A stretch of 64,000 nt of DNA from Antennarius striatus (GCF_040054535.1 NC_090780.1:13173501-13237500), one strand, 5' to 3'; counted from the first letter of the stretch, positions 46,930 through 59,984 are shown. Translations and numbers: made by a program. Notes: a model not told the origin generated them from the letters alone.

Positions 46930-49305
46930 TTGTGCTGGTCCCAAGCCAAGATAACAGTAGGTTGCGTCAGGAAGGGCATCAAGTGTAAAACTTTTGCCAA
47001 ATCAAACATGCACATCAAACCTATGACATCCATACCGGATCGCTCGAGGCCCGGGTAAACAACGACCGCCATTAGTGCTGTTGACCTACAGGGTGCCAGT
47101 GGAAATTGGACTACTGTTCGTCGAAGAAAGAGAGGAGGAAAGTGTGATCGTAGGGAGAGAGAGAAGAGGAACACTAAGAGTATAGGACTGAGAGTAGGGA
47201 CGTTGAATGTTGGAACTATGACAGGAAAAGGTAGAGAGTTGGTTGACATGATGCAGAAAAGGAAGGTAGACATACTGTGTGTTCAGGAGACCAAGTGGAA
47301 AGGTAGCAAGGCTAGACGTTTAGGAGCAGGGTTCAAGATGTTCTATCATGGTGTAGATAGGAAGAGAAATGGAGTAGGAGTTATCTTGAAGGAGGAGTTC
47401 GTTAGGAATGTCCTGGAGGTAAAATGAGTGTCAGATAGAGTGATGAGTCTGAAGCTAGAAATCGAAGGTGTGATGTTCAACGTTGTCAGTGGGTATGCTC
47501 CACAGGTAGGATGTGAGCTGGAGGAGAAGGAGAAATTCTGGTTGGACTTTGATGAAGTAATGCAGAGCACACCTAGAAGTGAGAGAGTTATCATTGGTGC
47601 AGACCTCAATGGACATGTTGGTGCAGGAAACAGAGGTGATGAGGAGGTGATGGGCAGGTTTGGTATCCAGGAGAGGAACGCAGAAGGACAGATGGTAGTT
47701 GACTTTGCAAAAAGGATGGAAATGGCTATAGTGAATATTTTCTTCCAGAAGAGGCAGGGACATAGGGTGACCTATAAGAGTGGTGGTAGCAGCACACATG
47801 TAGACTACATCTTGTGTAGACGGTGTAATCTGAAGGAGATCAGTGACTGCAAAGTAGTGGTAGGCGAGAGTGTAGCCAAACAGCATAGGATGGTGGTGTG
47901 TAGGATGACTCTGGTGGTGAGGAACATGAAGAGGGCAAAGGCAGAGCACAAGACGAAATGGTGGAAGCTGAAAAAGGAAGTGTTGCATGACTTTTAGGAG
48001 GGAGTTAAGACAGGTTCTGGGTGGTCAGGAGGTGCTTCCAGATGACTGGACAACTACAGCTAATGTGATCAGGGAGACAGGTAGGAGAGTACTTGGTGTG
48101 TCATCTGGAAGGAAAGTAGATAAGGAGACTTGGTGGTGGAATGAGGAGGTACAGGAGTGTATACAGAGAAAGAGGTTAGCTAAGAAGAAGTGGGACACTG
48201 AGAGGACTGAGGAGAGTAGACAGGAGTACAGGGAGATGCAGCGTAAGGTGAAGGTAGAGGTAGCAAAGGCCAAACAAGGGGCTTATGATGACTTGTATGC
48301 TAGGTTGGACAGTAAGGAGGGAGAGATTGATCTATACAGGTTGGCAAGACAGAGAGACAGATGGAAAGGATGTGCAGCAGGTTAGGGTGATTAAGGATAG
48401 GGACAGGAGTCTATTGACAGGTGCCAGTAGCGTGATGGGAAGATGGAACGTGGAAAATGAGAGAGAACAAAGTCTAGAAGAGGTGACTGCTGTGGACCAG
48501 GAAGTTGCAAAGATTAGTCAGGATGAAGTGAGGGGGCATTGAAGAGGATAAAGAGTGGAAAGGCAGTCAGTCCTGATGATATTCCTGTAGAGGTTTGGAA
48601 GTGTCTAGGAGAGGTGGCGGTAGAGTTTCCGACTGGGTTGTTCAAAAGGATCTTACGTCGTGAGAAGATGCCTGAGGAATGGAGAAGTGTGCTGGTGCCC
48701 ATTTTTAAGAACAAGGGAGATGAGCAGAGTTGTGGTAACTACAGAGGAATAAAGCTGATGAGCCATATAATGAAGTTATGGGAAAGAGTAGTTGAAGCTA
48801 CACTAAGGGCAGAAGTGAGCATTTGTGAGCAGCAGCATGGTTTCATGCCAAAAAAGAGTACTACAGATGCAACATTTGCTCTGAGGATGTTGATAGAGAA
48901 GTACAGAGAAGGTCAAACAGCTGCATTGTGTTTTTGTAGATCTGGAGAAAGCTTATGACAGGGTGCCCAGAGAGGAACTGGTATTGTATGAGGAAGTCTG
49001 GAGTGGCAGAGAAGTATGTTAGAGCGGTGCAGGACATGTATGAGGACTGTAAGACAGTGGTGAGGTGTGCTGTAGGTGTGACAGAAGAGTTCAAGGTGGA
49101 GGTGGGACTGCATCAGGGATCAGCTCTAAGCCCCTTCTTGTTCACTATGGTGATGGACAGGCTGAGAGACGAGGTTAGACAGGAATCTCCATGCACTATG
49201 ATGTTTGCAGATGACATTGTGATCTGCAGTGAGAGCAGGGAACAGGTGGAGGAGAAGCTAGAGAGGTGGAGGTTTGTCCTGGAAAGGAGAGGAATGAAGG
49301 TTTGC
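46930..49305 (+). mobile_element. RTE-type LINE, 5' and central part, 3' end missing
   Basis: Plus-strand LINE. The endonuclease region is nearly open: 47203-47997 in one frame with a single in-frame stop at 47425-47427 (MNVGTMTGKGRELVDMMQKR, VCRGT-free VQETKWKGSKARRLGAGFK, FNVVSGYAPQVG, IIGADLNGHVGAGNRGDEEV). The RT follows in shifted frames: 48539-48958 (SGKAVSPDDIPVEVWK, NYRGIKLMSHIMKLWERV, HGFMPKKSTTDATFALRM) and 48955-49410 (LHQGSALSPFLFTMVMDRL, MFADDIVICSESREQVEE). Homology stops abruptly near 49305, right after RGMKV, before the C-terminal domain and 3' UTR seen in the copies at 20.8 and 53.1 kb. Confidence 0.9.
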
Positions 49306-49729
49306 TGCAATGTACATTCTCTGAGCGCTGTCATTAACTTGACATTTAGATTGCAGTTGTGCTGTGAAATTCACAAATCTTTTAGTCAGTCACATTGTAC
49401 TGACGGGTAGTTAGCGTACATCACACACTAGAGGTCATCCTTCTCTGACCAACTGTCTAATTCAGTGTGTTCTCATTGTGGTGTTCACATAAAATGTGAT
49501 TTCATTTGTGTACATTTTATGACGTTAAACAACACACAAATCTTCAGACTAATACTTTAAATGTTCACAACAAGCATGGCCCTGAATATTATGATATTAT
49601 GCCCTGAATACACTTCGACACTTTGAATGAGTTGCTCCTGTTTGACTGCTGCAGTATGTAAACCTGCTACTGGAGTCTCCACAGCAACATTCATCAATTA
49701 ATTCTTTATGTACAGTAACAATGCTCCTG
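49306..49729. other. Short intergenic stretch between LINE and duplication
   Basis: AT-rich single-copy-looking DNA. No gene or named repeat seen. Ends at the left boundary of the 5.26-kb duplication. Confidence 0.55.
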
Positions 49730-50158
49730 CACATTTAAAATATCTGAACACATAACATGCCAGATTGTTCTTAATGTGCTGTGACAGACATTGTTTTACC
49801 TCACCTTGTGCTTTGCTATTAAACAACAGGTAAATGTGCTCCCATGTCTCTGTGCACTCAGTGCTTAATGTGCATTAGATTTTTAGCTACACAGTGTGGG
49901 TTGGCCTAATTATGTTTTGGTAAATGTAATGACAGAGTGTTATTCCTGAAAGCAGCTGATATTTGTGTGTCCATATCTATGCATAGTTATTATTGGCAAC
50001 CAGGGCTCTGGGGTTACTGCAGCGTCTTTCGCTATTTCTGAGTGCGAATGTAGAGTCTATTTTCAAGGTTGCCATAGAAACCATTGTATTTGTGGTAGCA
50101 GCAATTGGTGCTGCCGACCGAGCAAGACTCTGCTATTTTTGTCATGAGTCAACACCTG

Positions 50159-50240
50159 ATACACACACACACACACACGCACGCACGCGCATGCACACAC
50201 ACACACCCACGCACGCACACATATACATGCACACACACAG
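50159..50240. repeat. (CA)n/(CG)-containing microsatellite, left copy
   Basis: Imperfect CA tract with GCACGCACGC interruptions; the same tract is at 55599-55680. Confidence 0.9.
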
Positions 50241-52627
50241 CGTATCTGCCTGCAGGAAGATGAAAAGATGGAGCGGTATTGCTATTTTAGTTTTGTTACT
50301 GTTACACAGGCATGTGTGTGTTTCCAATCTTTTCTTGGTGTCACCAGACATCCAGATACATATTCACCATGACAACAGTAGTCATCACTATCTCTCTTCA
50401 CACCTGTAATGTATTTTGTTCTGGACAAGTTTCATTTCTGAAGCACTGAAGCAGTGACAGATGACATCAGCTCTATAAAGCAGTAAGGTTTAGGTAAGTT
50501 TCATATTGTGATTACAAACAGGGGTAAAGGCTTCTGTGATGCACAGCTCTGAGAAATAAAAGAGATTAAGCTTTAGACAGAACTGTTATTTTACACAATG
50601 TGATATACTGTAGTACTACAACTAATGTTGTGCTATCTTTAGTATCATTTCACATTTATTTGCATTTCATTTGCATGTCATCTTGATCAATCAATTGGTT
50701 GTTTTGTCAGAAACAGTTCAATTCTTGTCAATTTGCCCTTACCTAAAGAGGTAAAACCTCATACAGAGCATCTCAGTTCTGGGGGTGACATAGTCAGTGT
50801 CACTATTATATGAAGGCTGTTAGTGAATATGATCAATCTATCAGTTCTAGAGCAGTGTTACAAATTAAAACATGCTTTCTAAAGGTGGAAGAGGTGCTAG
50901 ATGTAATTTCCATAAAATGCAAATCTTGTGTTATCATGGAGAACCTTACAAATGCAAATGAAATACACCCAGAACCTAGAAGCTCCATGCTTACTCCTTC
51001 ACTAGAGTAGCCTTACTCACATTTGCCCAGATTTCATTGTCTTCCGTAGTGAGAGCAATGAGATGGACTGTATATGAAAAAGATCACCGTGGCAACAGGA
51101 GCCCCAGTTTGAGAAGCTGATATGGTAGAGGCTAAGGCCTGGCCTAATCAATGTCTCGCTGCCTCAGTAAATCTTGTACTGGAGGACACTTTAATCCATG
51201 AAATTACTACCTGAATGATTACTCAGACTAAAATAAATAAACTGGGAGAGAAGGATAAAATAATGGATTACACACAAGTATCAGGAATCCTTATACTCAT
51301 TCCTATATTAAGAGCAAACATACAGTGGTCACTGAAGATTGAAATATTTGCCCTCATGCATGTATACAGTAAGACTAAATGCTAAAAGCCATGCTAATTT
51401 TTCTAAAATCTAAATAGCAGAAAATAATTTGGATGATTACAAAAAACAAAGAAACAAAAAACAAAAAACAGCTTTGCAAGATTCTCCATGTTATGGGGGC
51501 TAAAAACCACTTGGTCTAAATATCATTGCCACATCATACATTAAAAGAGAAGTTAAATTTAGCAGATTAATTGTCCCGTGGCAGCCCTATCAGGCTCTCA
51601 CCAGCATGCAAAGCTGCTAAGATTAGCTGGCTTACATCACACTCCATACATTACATCACAAGATGCTGACACTGTAAAGCATTCAGTAAGATAATGTTTA
51701 TAAAGTGCATTTGTGCTGCGTTCAAATGTCAACCCTCACATCACACTGATATGAAGAATTACACTTCCCTATATCCAACCTATTCTGCTCCTTATTGTGT
51801 AAGGTAAATTCTGAATATGCTGCATGGACACTAGGACCCTGTGGTGGAAGGAATGGTGGTCCTGTTCCTGCTGCCTCCTGCTCCATCTCTGCAGTCACTG
51901 TGTGTGAGTGGAGGAGAAAGTAGGGAGTGAGCTGGTGCCTTTACAAGCATTTACATCAGCATCGTCTCAGAAAAATGTTAGCTTCTGCTGCTGAAATCAT
52001 CCAGGAAGAGAGACAGGACAAAGATCAGGGCTGAGGAGACAGACAGGCTTGTATAGGAAGTACATCAACATCTTTTGCAAGGTACAGTGATTGACGTCCA
52101 CTGTATACATCAGCAGTGGGAGCTACACCAGGTTCTCTTCCTTAGAGACCAAAGCAGCAGACAGCTGCATCAGGAAACACTCTGATTCAGGTACATAATT
52201 CCCTCTGTCTTCTACTGTTTCTCTGATTCCTTCCCCTTTTGCTCTTTTATTCTCACCACATTTTCTTACTTGCTCTCATCATCTTCTTCTAATCTGCTGA
52301 TGTGCAGCTGAGTGCACCGGCATATCTAATTCAGCTGTAGCATCATATGTAGAATGTGGTTCTTGCTTCATACAGTGGGTGTAATGCATTAATCATTAAT
52401 ATATAAATGAGTAGGTGGTAGGAATACTTGACTAGACCAGGCAGAAGGGAACTGACTTGGGAGAACCCCAATGTGTGGTTTAGAGATGTTTCTGACTGAG
52501 GGCAGTCATTCATAAGTGACGAGGGAGTTCAAAACTCATTCTTTACCTAATTCCTCATCACTGTAGACAGGAGACAGAACATCCCGTACTTTTGTCACAG
52601 TGGCTGCAACTGGATTTTCACGTTCTG

Positions 52628-52630
<3 letters not shown>

Positions 52631-52658
<28 letters not shown>
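52631..52658. repeat. (TA)n microsatellite, left copy
   Basis: Short TA run with the same length as the one at 58071-58098. Confidence 0.95.
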
Positions 52659-53112
52659 GAAGCAGTCACTCATGTCTGTTTATTGTATGTGTTAGTTAGG
52701 CGTGTAAATGCAAAGACATCTTGTGTGACCAATGAATATCTTCCCATTTTCCCTTTTAAAAACACAAAATTACTCATGCTAAGTGCTCAGGGCTTCCACA
52801 GTGGCATATGTGTTGCTGTAGTACAGAAACACAAGCAACATCATAAAAGATCACATGTATGCTGGGATACAATTTAGCATTGACTGAAATAGAGTGTCCA
52901 AACCCAATCAATTTTGACACCGGGGAAACAAATCCACTGAGAGCTCTCACAGCAGGGGCAGATGTGATAGAGGTAACTATTACTTATTCTGTGATAGTAT
53001 TAGTTTATGGGAATTAGTATGCATTTAGCTATTGTAGGATCTGTGCATAAAAAATATTTGTCTCTGACCTTTTTACTGCAATATCAGTAAAATAAGGGGA
53101 AGTAGGTCGTTC

Positions 53113-53887
53113 TTCTTCTACTTCTCCTTTAGGCTTTTCCCTTCAGGGGTCTCCACAGTGAATCAGTTGCCTCATCTAACCCTGTCTTCTACATCCTCTT
53201 CTCTCACACCAACTACCTTCATGTCCTCTTTCACTACATCCATTAACCTCCTCTTTGGTCTTCCTCTAGGCCTCCTGCCTGGCAGTTCAAAACTCGGCAT
53301 CCTTCTACCAATACATTCACTATCTCTCCTCTGGACAGGTCCAAACCATCTCAGTCTGGCCTCTCTGACTTTATCTCCAAAACCTCTAACATGTGCTGTC
53401 CCTCTGATGTACTCATTCCTGATCCAGTCCATCCTGGTCACTCCCAAAGAGAACCTCAGCATCTTCATCTCTGCTACCTCCAGCTCTGCCTCCTGTCTTT
53501 CCCTCAGTGACACAGTCTCTAAACCAAACAACATCGCTGGTCTCACCACAGTTTTGTACACCTTTCCTTTCATTGTAGCTGAAACTCTTCTATCACACAT
53601 CACACCTGACACTTTTCTCTACCCGTTCCATCCTGCCTGTACACGCTTCTTTACCTCTTTTCCACACTCTCCATTGCTCTGGACTGTTGACCCTAAGTAC
53701 TTAAAATCCTCCACCTTCTTGATCTCTTCTCCCTGTGACCTCACTCTTCCACTTGGGTCCCTCTCATTCACACACATGTACTCCGTCTTACTGCAGCTAA
53801 CCTTCATTCCTCTCCTTTCCAGGACAAACCCCCACCTCTCTAGCTTCTCCTCTACCTGTTCCCTGCTCTACTACAGATCACAATGTC
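53113..53887 (-). mobile_element. 5'-truncated RTE LINE with target duplication, left copy
   Basis: Minus-strand C-terminal part of an RTE ORF: VSCSKTEYMCVNERDPSGRV and FKYLGSTVQSNGECGKEVKK (53807-53619), VVRPAMLFGLETVSLRERQ and GRRPRGRPKRRLMDVVKEDM (53612-53172), followed by 3' UTR with ACCCCTGAAGGGAAAAGCC and an AGAAGTAGAAGAAGAA tail. Flanked by 15-bp direct repeats GGAAGTAGGTCGTTC (53098-53112) and GGAAGTAGGTTGTTC (53888-53902), one mismatch. One frameshift near 53615. Confidence 0.92.
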
Positions 53888-54331
53888 GGAAGTAGGTTGT
53901 TCAAAAACCTTAATTTGTGGATTTGGAGGACCTGTCTGATCATACGAATGTGCTTTTGATATCATTTGCTAGCGTTTTGTGGTTTGTTCATTTAGCTCAA
54001 CTCTTTTAAATGATGATTTATGATGGTTCACATCAGTTTAGTGAGCCAGATGCAAAAACGACTTCACAGAATAATGCACACCTAATTGGGCCGACTGGTT
54101 TAAGGGCTGGATGTATAACTGTCAGTAACATTACATTTTATGATATTATGCAGTTTTATCCGAGTTAATTTTTTCTTTATGGCTGCAGCAAAAAACAAAA
54201 ACAAAAAACCCCCCACAAGATGCACAAACATCTTCATACGGGGATTCTTTCATTTAATCTTTAAAAATAAGAGGTCACATGCAAACACACACTCACAAAG
54301 TCTTTCATCTTTCTCTCTCTTTTGTTTTTAG

Positions 54332-54544
54332 GGTGGGTTGTAACTCATGACAATGTGAAAACTGTGTAAATGGATGGGAATCATAAAATCTGGAAACTCC
54401 TGGTGGTCACAGCAACATCCTCCACTACCAGGCATCTTCTGACCTCCTTTTCAAGACACTGTTTTCTGACCGTACTTCCTGGCTTTGAATGATGGGTGAT
54501 GGGCCTGTGACTGATCCTGTTAGCCTACTTCATTTCTATCTTCA
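54332..54544 (+). other. GPR61 5' UTR segment, left copy
   Basis: Pyrimidine-rich TTTCTCTCTCTTTTGTTTTTAG ends in AG at 54331, a strong acceptor shortly upstream of the start codon. Identical to 59772-59984. Confidence 0.5.
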
Positions 54545-55003
54545 ATGGAACCAATGTGGAACTCCTCCCACCCACCTTCACAGCTTATGTCCAACATGTC
54601 TGCCTCATCTCTGCCTGAGGGCTGGGCTCTGTCCCAGTCCATAGCCCTGCTGGCCATGCTGCTTATGGATCTGCTAGCTGTGGTTGGTAACGTCGCTGTC
54701 ATGGCCGTCATTGCCAAATCCCCACAGTTACGCAAGTTTGCCTTCGTCTTCCACCTGTGTGTGGTGGACCTACTGGCAGCCCTGGTGCTGATGCCCCTCG
54801 GCATGCTCTCAAGCCGAGCCTTCTTTGGGGAGGCATTGTGCCGGAGCTACCTCTTTCTCAGTGTGTGCCTGGTTAGCGCTGCTATCCTCTCTATCTCTGT
54901 CATCAATGTGGAGCGGTATTACTACATCATACACCCCATGCGCTATGAAGTAAAGATGACTGTAGGCCTTGTGGCGTCTGTGTTGATGTGGCGTCTGTGT
55001 TAA
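54545..55003 (+). pseudogene. gpr61: Truncated duplicate of GPR61
   Basis: 152-residue open frame. Residues 1-147 equal those of the intact GPR61 at 59985; then the duplication ends and five unrelated codons (MWRLC) lead to a stop. It keeps the N-terminus, TM1 to TM3, the ERY motif and the first part of TM4, and lacks TM5-TM7 and the C-tail, so it cannot act as a receptor. It keeps the same upstream sequence as the intact gene over about 4.8 kb and may be transcribed. It could also be an assembly artefact. Confidence 0.85.
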
Positions 55004-55169
55004 TAAAGTATATCTATTTCGTAAGTAGAGACGCGTTTTCCATGCAAATGCCCTAATCCATTCCAAGCCCCCCCAAATTCAGACATGAATGTTTTTGAAA
55101 GCATAAAAATGCATCAAAACATGTAACAAATACATGTTACAATTAGATTATTACACATAGGGATATATA
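54988..55169. other. 182-bp spacer between the duplicated units
   Basis: Begins with GTGGCGTCTGTGTT, a repeat of the 14 bases at 54971-54984 in the end of the left unit, and contains ATAGGGATAT (55157-55166) just before the right unit. The remainder, including a CCAAGCCCCCCCAAATTCAG word, has no match elsewhere in the window. Confidence 0.85.
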
Positions 55170-55598
55170 CACATTTAAAATATCTGAACACATAACATGC
55201 CAGATTGTTCTTAATGTGCTGTGACAGACATTGTTTTACCTCACCTTGTGCTTTGCTATTAAACAACAGGTAAATGTGCTCCCATGTCTCTGTGCACTCA
55301 GTGCTTAATGTGCATTAGATTTTTAGCTACACAGTGTGGGTTGGCCTAATTATGTTTTGGTAAATGTAATGACAGAGTGTTATTCCTGAAAGCAGCTGAT
55401 ATTTGTGTGTCCATATCTATGCATAGTTATTATTGGCAACCAGGGCTCTGGGGTTACTGCAGCGTCTTTCGCTATTTCTGAGTGCGAATGTAGAGTCTAT
55501 TTTCAAGGTTGCCATAGAAACCATTGTATTTGTGGTAGCAGCAATTGGTGCTGCCGACCGAGCAAGACTCTGCTATTTTTGTCATGAGTCAACACCTG

Positions 55599-55680
55599 AT
55601 ACACACACACACACACACGCACGCACGCGCATGCACACACACACACCCACGCACGCACACATATACATGCACACACACAG
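55599..55680. repeat. (CA)n microsatellite, right copy
   Basis: Same as 50159-50240, with identical interruptions. Confidence 0.9.
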
Positions 55681-58067
55681 CGTATCTGCCTGCAGGAAGA
55701 TGAAAAGATGGAGCGGTATTGCTATTTTAGTTTTGTTACTGTTACACAGGCATGTGTGTGTTTCCAATCTTTTCTTGGTGTCACCAGACATCCAGATACA
55801 TATTCACCATGACAACAGTAGTCATCACTATCTCTCTTCACACCTGTAATGTATTTTGTTCTGGACAAGTTTCATTTCTGAAGCACTGAAGCAGTGACAG
55901 ATGACATCAGCTCTATAAAGCAGTAAGGTTTAGGTAAGTTTCATATTGTGATTACAAACAGGGGTAAAGGCTTCTGTGATGCACAGCTCTGAGAAATAAA
56001 AGAGATTAAGCTTTAGACAGAACTGTTATTTTACACAATGTGATATACTGTAGTACTACAACTAATGTTGTGCTATCTTTAGTATCATTTCACATTTATT
56101 TGCATTTCATTTGCATGTCATCTTGATCAATCAATTGGTTGTTTTGTCAGAAACAGTTCAATTCTTGTCAATTTGCCCTTACCTAAAGAGGTAAAACCTC
56201 ATACAGAGCATCTCAGTTCTGGGGGTGACATAGTCAGTGTCACTATTATATGAAGGCTGTTAGTGAATATGATCAATCTATCAGTTCTAGAGCAGTGTTA
56301 CAAATTAAAACATGCTTTCTAAAGGTGGAAGAGGTGCTAGATGTAATTTCCATAAAATGCAAATCTTGTGTTATCATGGAGAACCTTACAAATGCAAATG
56401 AAATACACCCAGAACCTAGAAGCTCCATGCTTACTCCTTCACTAGAGTAGCCTTACTCACATTTGCCCAGATTTCATTGTCTTCCGTAGTGAGAGCAATG
56501 AGATGGACTGTATATGAAAAAGATCACCGTGGCAACAGGAGCCCCAGTTTGAGAAGCTGATATGGTAGAGGCTAAGGCCTGGCCTAATCAATGTCTCGCT
56601 GCCTCAGTAAATCTTGTACTGGAGGACACTTTAATCCATGAAATTACTACCTGAATGATTACTCAGACTAAAATAAATAAACTGGGAGAGAAGGATAAAA
56701 TAATGGATTACACACAAGTATCAGGAATCCTTATACTCATTCCTATATTAAGAGCAAACATACAGTGGTCACTGAAGATTGAAATATTTGCCCTCATGCA
56801 TGTATACAGTAAGACTAAATGCTAAAAGCCATGCTAATTTTTCTAAAATCTAAATAGCAGAAAATAATTTGGATGATTACAAAAAACAAAGAAACAAAAA
56901 ACAAAAAACAGCTTTGCAAGATTCTCCATGTTATGGGGGCTAAAAACCACTTGGTCTAAATATCATTGCCACATCATACATTAAAAGAGAAGTTAAATTT
57001 AGCAGATTAATTGTCCCGTGGCAGCCCTATCAGGCTCTCACCAGCATGCAAAGCTGCTAAGATTAGCTGGCTTACATCACACTCCATACATTACATCACA
57101 AGATGCTGACACTGTAAAGCATTCAGTAAGATAATGTTTATAAAGTGCATTTGTGCTGCGTTCAAATGTCAACCCTCACATCACACTGATATGAAGAATT
57201 ACACTTCCCTATATCCAACCTATTCTGCTCCTTATTGTGTAAGGTAAATTCTGAATATGCTGCATGGACACTAGGACCCTGTGGTGGAAGGAATGGTGGT
57301 CCTGTTCCTGCTGCCTCCTGCTCCATCTCTGCAGTCACTGTGTGTGAGTGGAGGAGAAAGTAGGGAGTGAGCTGGTGCCTTTACAAGCATTTACATCAGC
57401 ATCGTCTCAGAAAAATGTTAGCTTCTGCTGCTGAAATCATCCAGGAAGAGAGACAGGACAAAGATCAGGGCTGAGGAGACAGACAGGCTTGTATAGGAAG
57501 TACATCAACATCTTTTGCAAGGTACAGTGATTGACGTCCACTGTATACATCAGCAGTGGGAGCTACACCAGGTTCTCTTCCTTAGAGACCAAAGCAGCAG
57601 ACAGCTGCATCAGGAAACACTCTGATTCAGGTACATAATTCCCTCTGTCTTCTACTGTTTCTCTGATTCCTTCCCCTTTTGCTCTTTTATTCTCACCACA
57701 TTTTCTTACTTGCTCTCATCATCTTCTTCTAATCTGCTGATGTGCAGCTGAGTGCACCGGCATATCTAATTCAGCTGTAGCATCATATGTAGAATGTGGT
57801 TCTTGCTTCATACAGTGGGTGTAATGCATTAATCATTAATATATAAATGAGTAGGTGGTAGGAATACTTGACTAGACCAGGCAGAAGGGAACTGACTTGG
57901 GAGAACCCCAATGTGTGGTTTAGAGATGTTTCTGACTGAGGGCAGTCATTCATAAGTGACGAGGGAGTTCAAAACTCATTCTTTACCTAATTCCTCATCA
58001 CTGTAGACAGGAGACAGAACATCCCGTACTTTTGTCACAGTGGCTGCAACTGGATTTTCACGTTCTG

Positions 58068-58070
<3 letters not shown>

Positions 58071-58098
<28 letters not shown>
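58071..58098. repeat. (TA)n microsatellite, right copy
   Basis: Same as 52631-52658, with identical length. Confidence 0.95.
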
Positions 58099-58552
58099 GA
58101 AGCAGTCACTCATGTCTGTTTATTGTATGTGTTAGTTAGGCGTGTAAATGCAAAGACATCTTGTGTGACCAATGAATATCTTCCCATTTTCCCTTTTAAA
58201 AACACAAAATTACTCATGCTAAGTGCTCAGGGCTTCCACAGTGGCATATGTGTTGCTGTAGTACAGAAACACAAGCAACATCATAAAAGATCACATGTAT
58301 GCTGGGATACAATTTAGCATTGACTGAAATAGAGTGTCCAAACCCAATCAATTTTGACACCGGGGAAACAAATCCACTGAGAGCTCTCACAGCAGGGGCA
58401 GATGTGATAGAGGTAACTATTACTTATTCTGTGATAGTATTAGTTTATGGGAATTAGTATGCATTTAGCTATTGTAGGATCTGTGCATAAAAAATATTTG
58501 TCTCTGACCTTTTTACTGCAATATCAGTAAAATAAGGGGAAGTAGGTCGTTC

Positions 58553-59327
58553 TTCTTCTACTTCTCCTTTAGGCTTTTCCCTTCAGGGGTCTCCACAGTG
58601 AATCAGTTGCCTCATCTAACCCTGTCTTCTACATCCTCTTCTCTCACACCAACTACCTTCATGTCCTCTTTCACTACATCCATTAACCTCCTCTTTGGTC
58701 TTCCTCTAGGCCTCCTGCCTGGCAGTTCAAAACTCGGCATCCTTCTACCAATACATTCACTATCTCTCCTCTGGACAGGTCCAAACCATCTCAGTCTGGC
58801 CTCTCTGACTTTATCTCCAAAACCTCTAACATGTGCTGTCCCTCTGATGTACTCATTCCTGATCCAGTCCATCCTGGTCACTCCCAAAGAGAACCTCAGC
58901 ATCTTCATCTCTGCTACCTCCAGCTCTGCCTCCTGTCTTTCCCTCAGTGACACAGTCTCTAAACCAAACAACATCGCTGGTCTCACCACAGTTTTGTACA
59001 CCTTTCCTTTCATTGTAGCTGAAACTCTTCTATCACACATCACACCTGACACTTTTCTCTACCCGTTCCATCCTGCCTGTACACGCTTCTTTACCTCTTT
59101 TCCACACTCTCCATTGCTCTGGACTGTTGACCCTAAGTACTTAAAATCCTCCACCTTCTTGATCTCTTCTCCCTGTGACCTCACTCTTCCACTTGGGTCC
59201 CTCTCATTCACACACATGTACTCCGTCTTACTGCAGCTAACCTTCATTCCTCTCCTTTCCAGGACAAACCCCCACCTCTCTAGCTTCTCCTCTACCTGTT
59301 CCCTGCTCTACTACAGATCACAATGTC
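58553..59327 (-). mobile_element. 5'-truncated RTE LINE with target duplication, right copy
   Basis: Same element as 53113-53887, with target duplications at 58538-58552 and 59328-59342 carrying the same single mismatch, so it inserted before the segment was duplicated. Confidence 0.92.
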
Positions 59328-59771
59328 GGAAGTAGGTTGTTCAAAAACCTTAATTTGTGGATTTGGAGGACCTGTCTGATCATACGAATGTGCTTTTGAT
59401 ATCATTTGCTAGCGTTTTGTGGTTTGTTCATTTAGCTCAACTCTTTTAAATGATGATTTATGATGGTTCACATCAGTTTAGTGAGCCAGATGCAAAAACG
59501 ACTTCACAGAATAATGCACACCTAATTGGGCCGACTGGTTTAAGGGCTGGATGTATAACTGTCAGTAACATTACATTTTATGATATTATGCAGTTTTATC
59601 CGAGTTAATTTTTTCTTTATGGCTGCAGCAAAAAACAAAAACAAAAAACCCCCCACAAGATGCACAAACATCTTCATACGGGGATTCTTTCATTTAATCT
59701 TTAAAAATAAGAGGTCACATGCAAACACACACTCACAAAGTCTTTCATCTTTCTCTCTCTTTTGTTTTTAG

Positions 59772-59984
59772 GGTGGGTTGTAACTCATGACAATGTGAAA
59801 ACTGTGTAAATGGATGGGAATCATAAAATCTGGAAACTCCTGGTGGTCACAGCAACATCCTCCACTACCAGGCATCTTCTGACCTCCTTTTCAAGACACT
59901 GTTTTCTGACCGTACTTCCTGGCTTTGAATGATGGGTGATGGGCCTGTGACTGATCCTGTTAGCCTACTTCATTTCTATCTTCA
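59772..59984 (+). other. gpr61: GPR61 5' UTR segment of the coding exon
   Basis: TTTGTTTTTAG ends at 59771 after a long CT-rich run: a strong acceptor, implying at least one noncoding exon upstream. A candidate donor is CTGATTCAG|GTACAT near 57630, but this pairing is a guess. Confidence 0.5.

Larger units (their letters stand above)
49730..54987 (+). repeat. 5258-bp tandem duplication, left copy
   Basis: Starts CACATTTAAAATATCTGAAC and ends TGTGGCGTCTGTGTTGAT. Every landmark checked recurs 5440 bp later with no length difference, including (CA)n at 50160, (TA)n at 52631 and a LINE fragment. The unit contains presumed GPR61 upstream DNA, a 5'-truncated RTE LINE and the first 147 codons of GPR61. 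Confidence 0.97.

Noticed and set aside
53158..53895. 245-codon plus-strand open frame (also at 58598-59335)
   Set aside because: It is the antisense of the RTE LINE C-terminal region. The minus strand gives the recognisable LINE protein.
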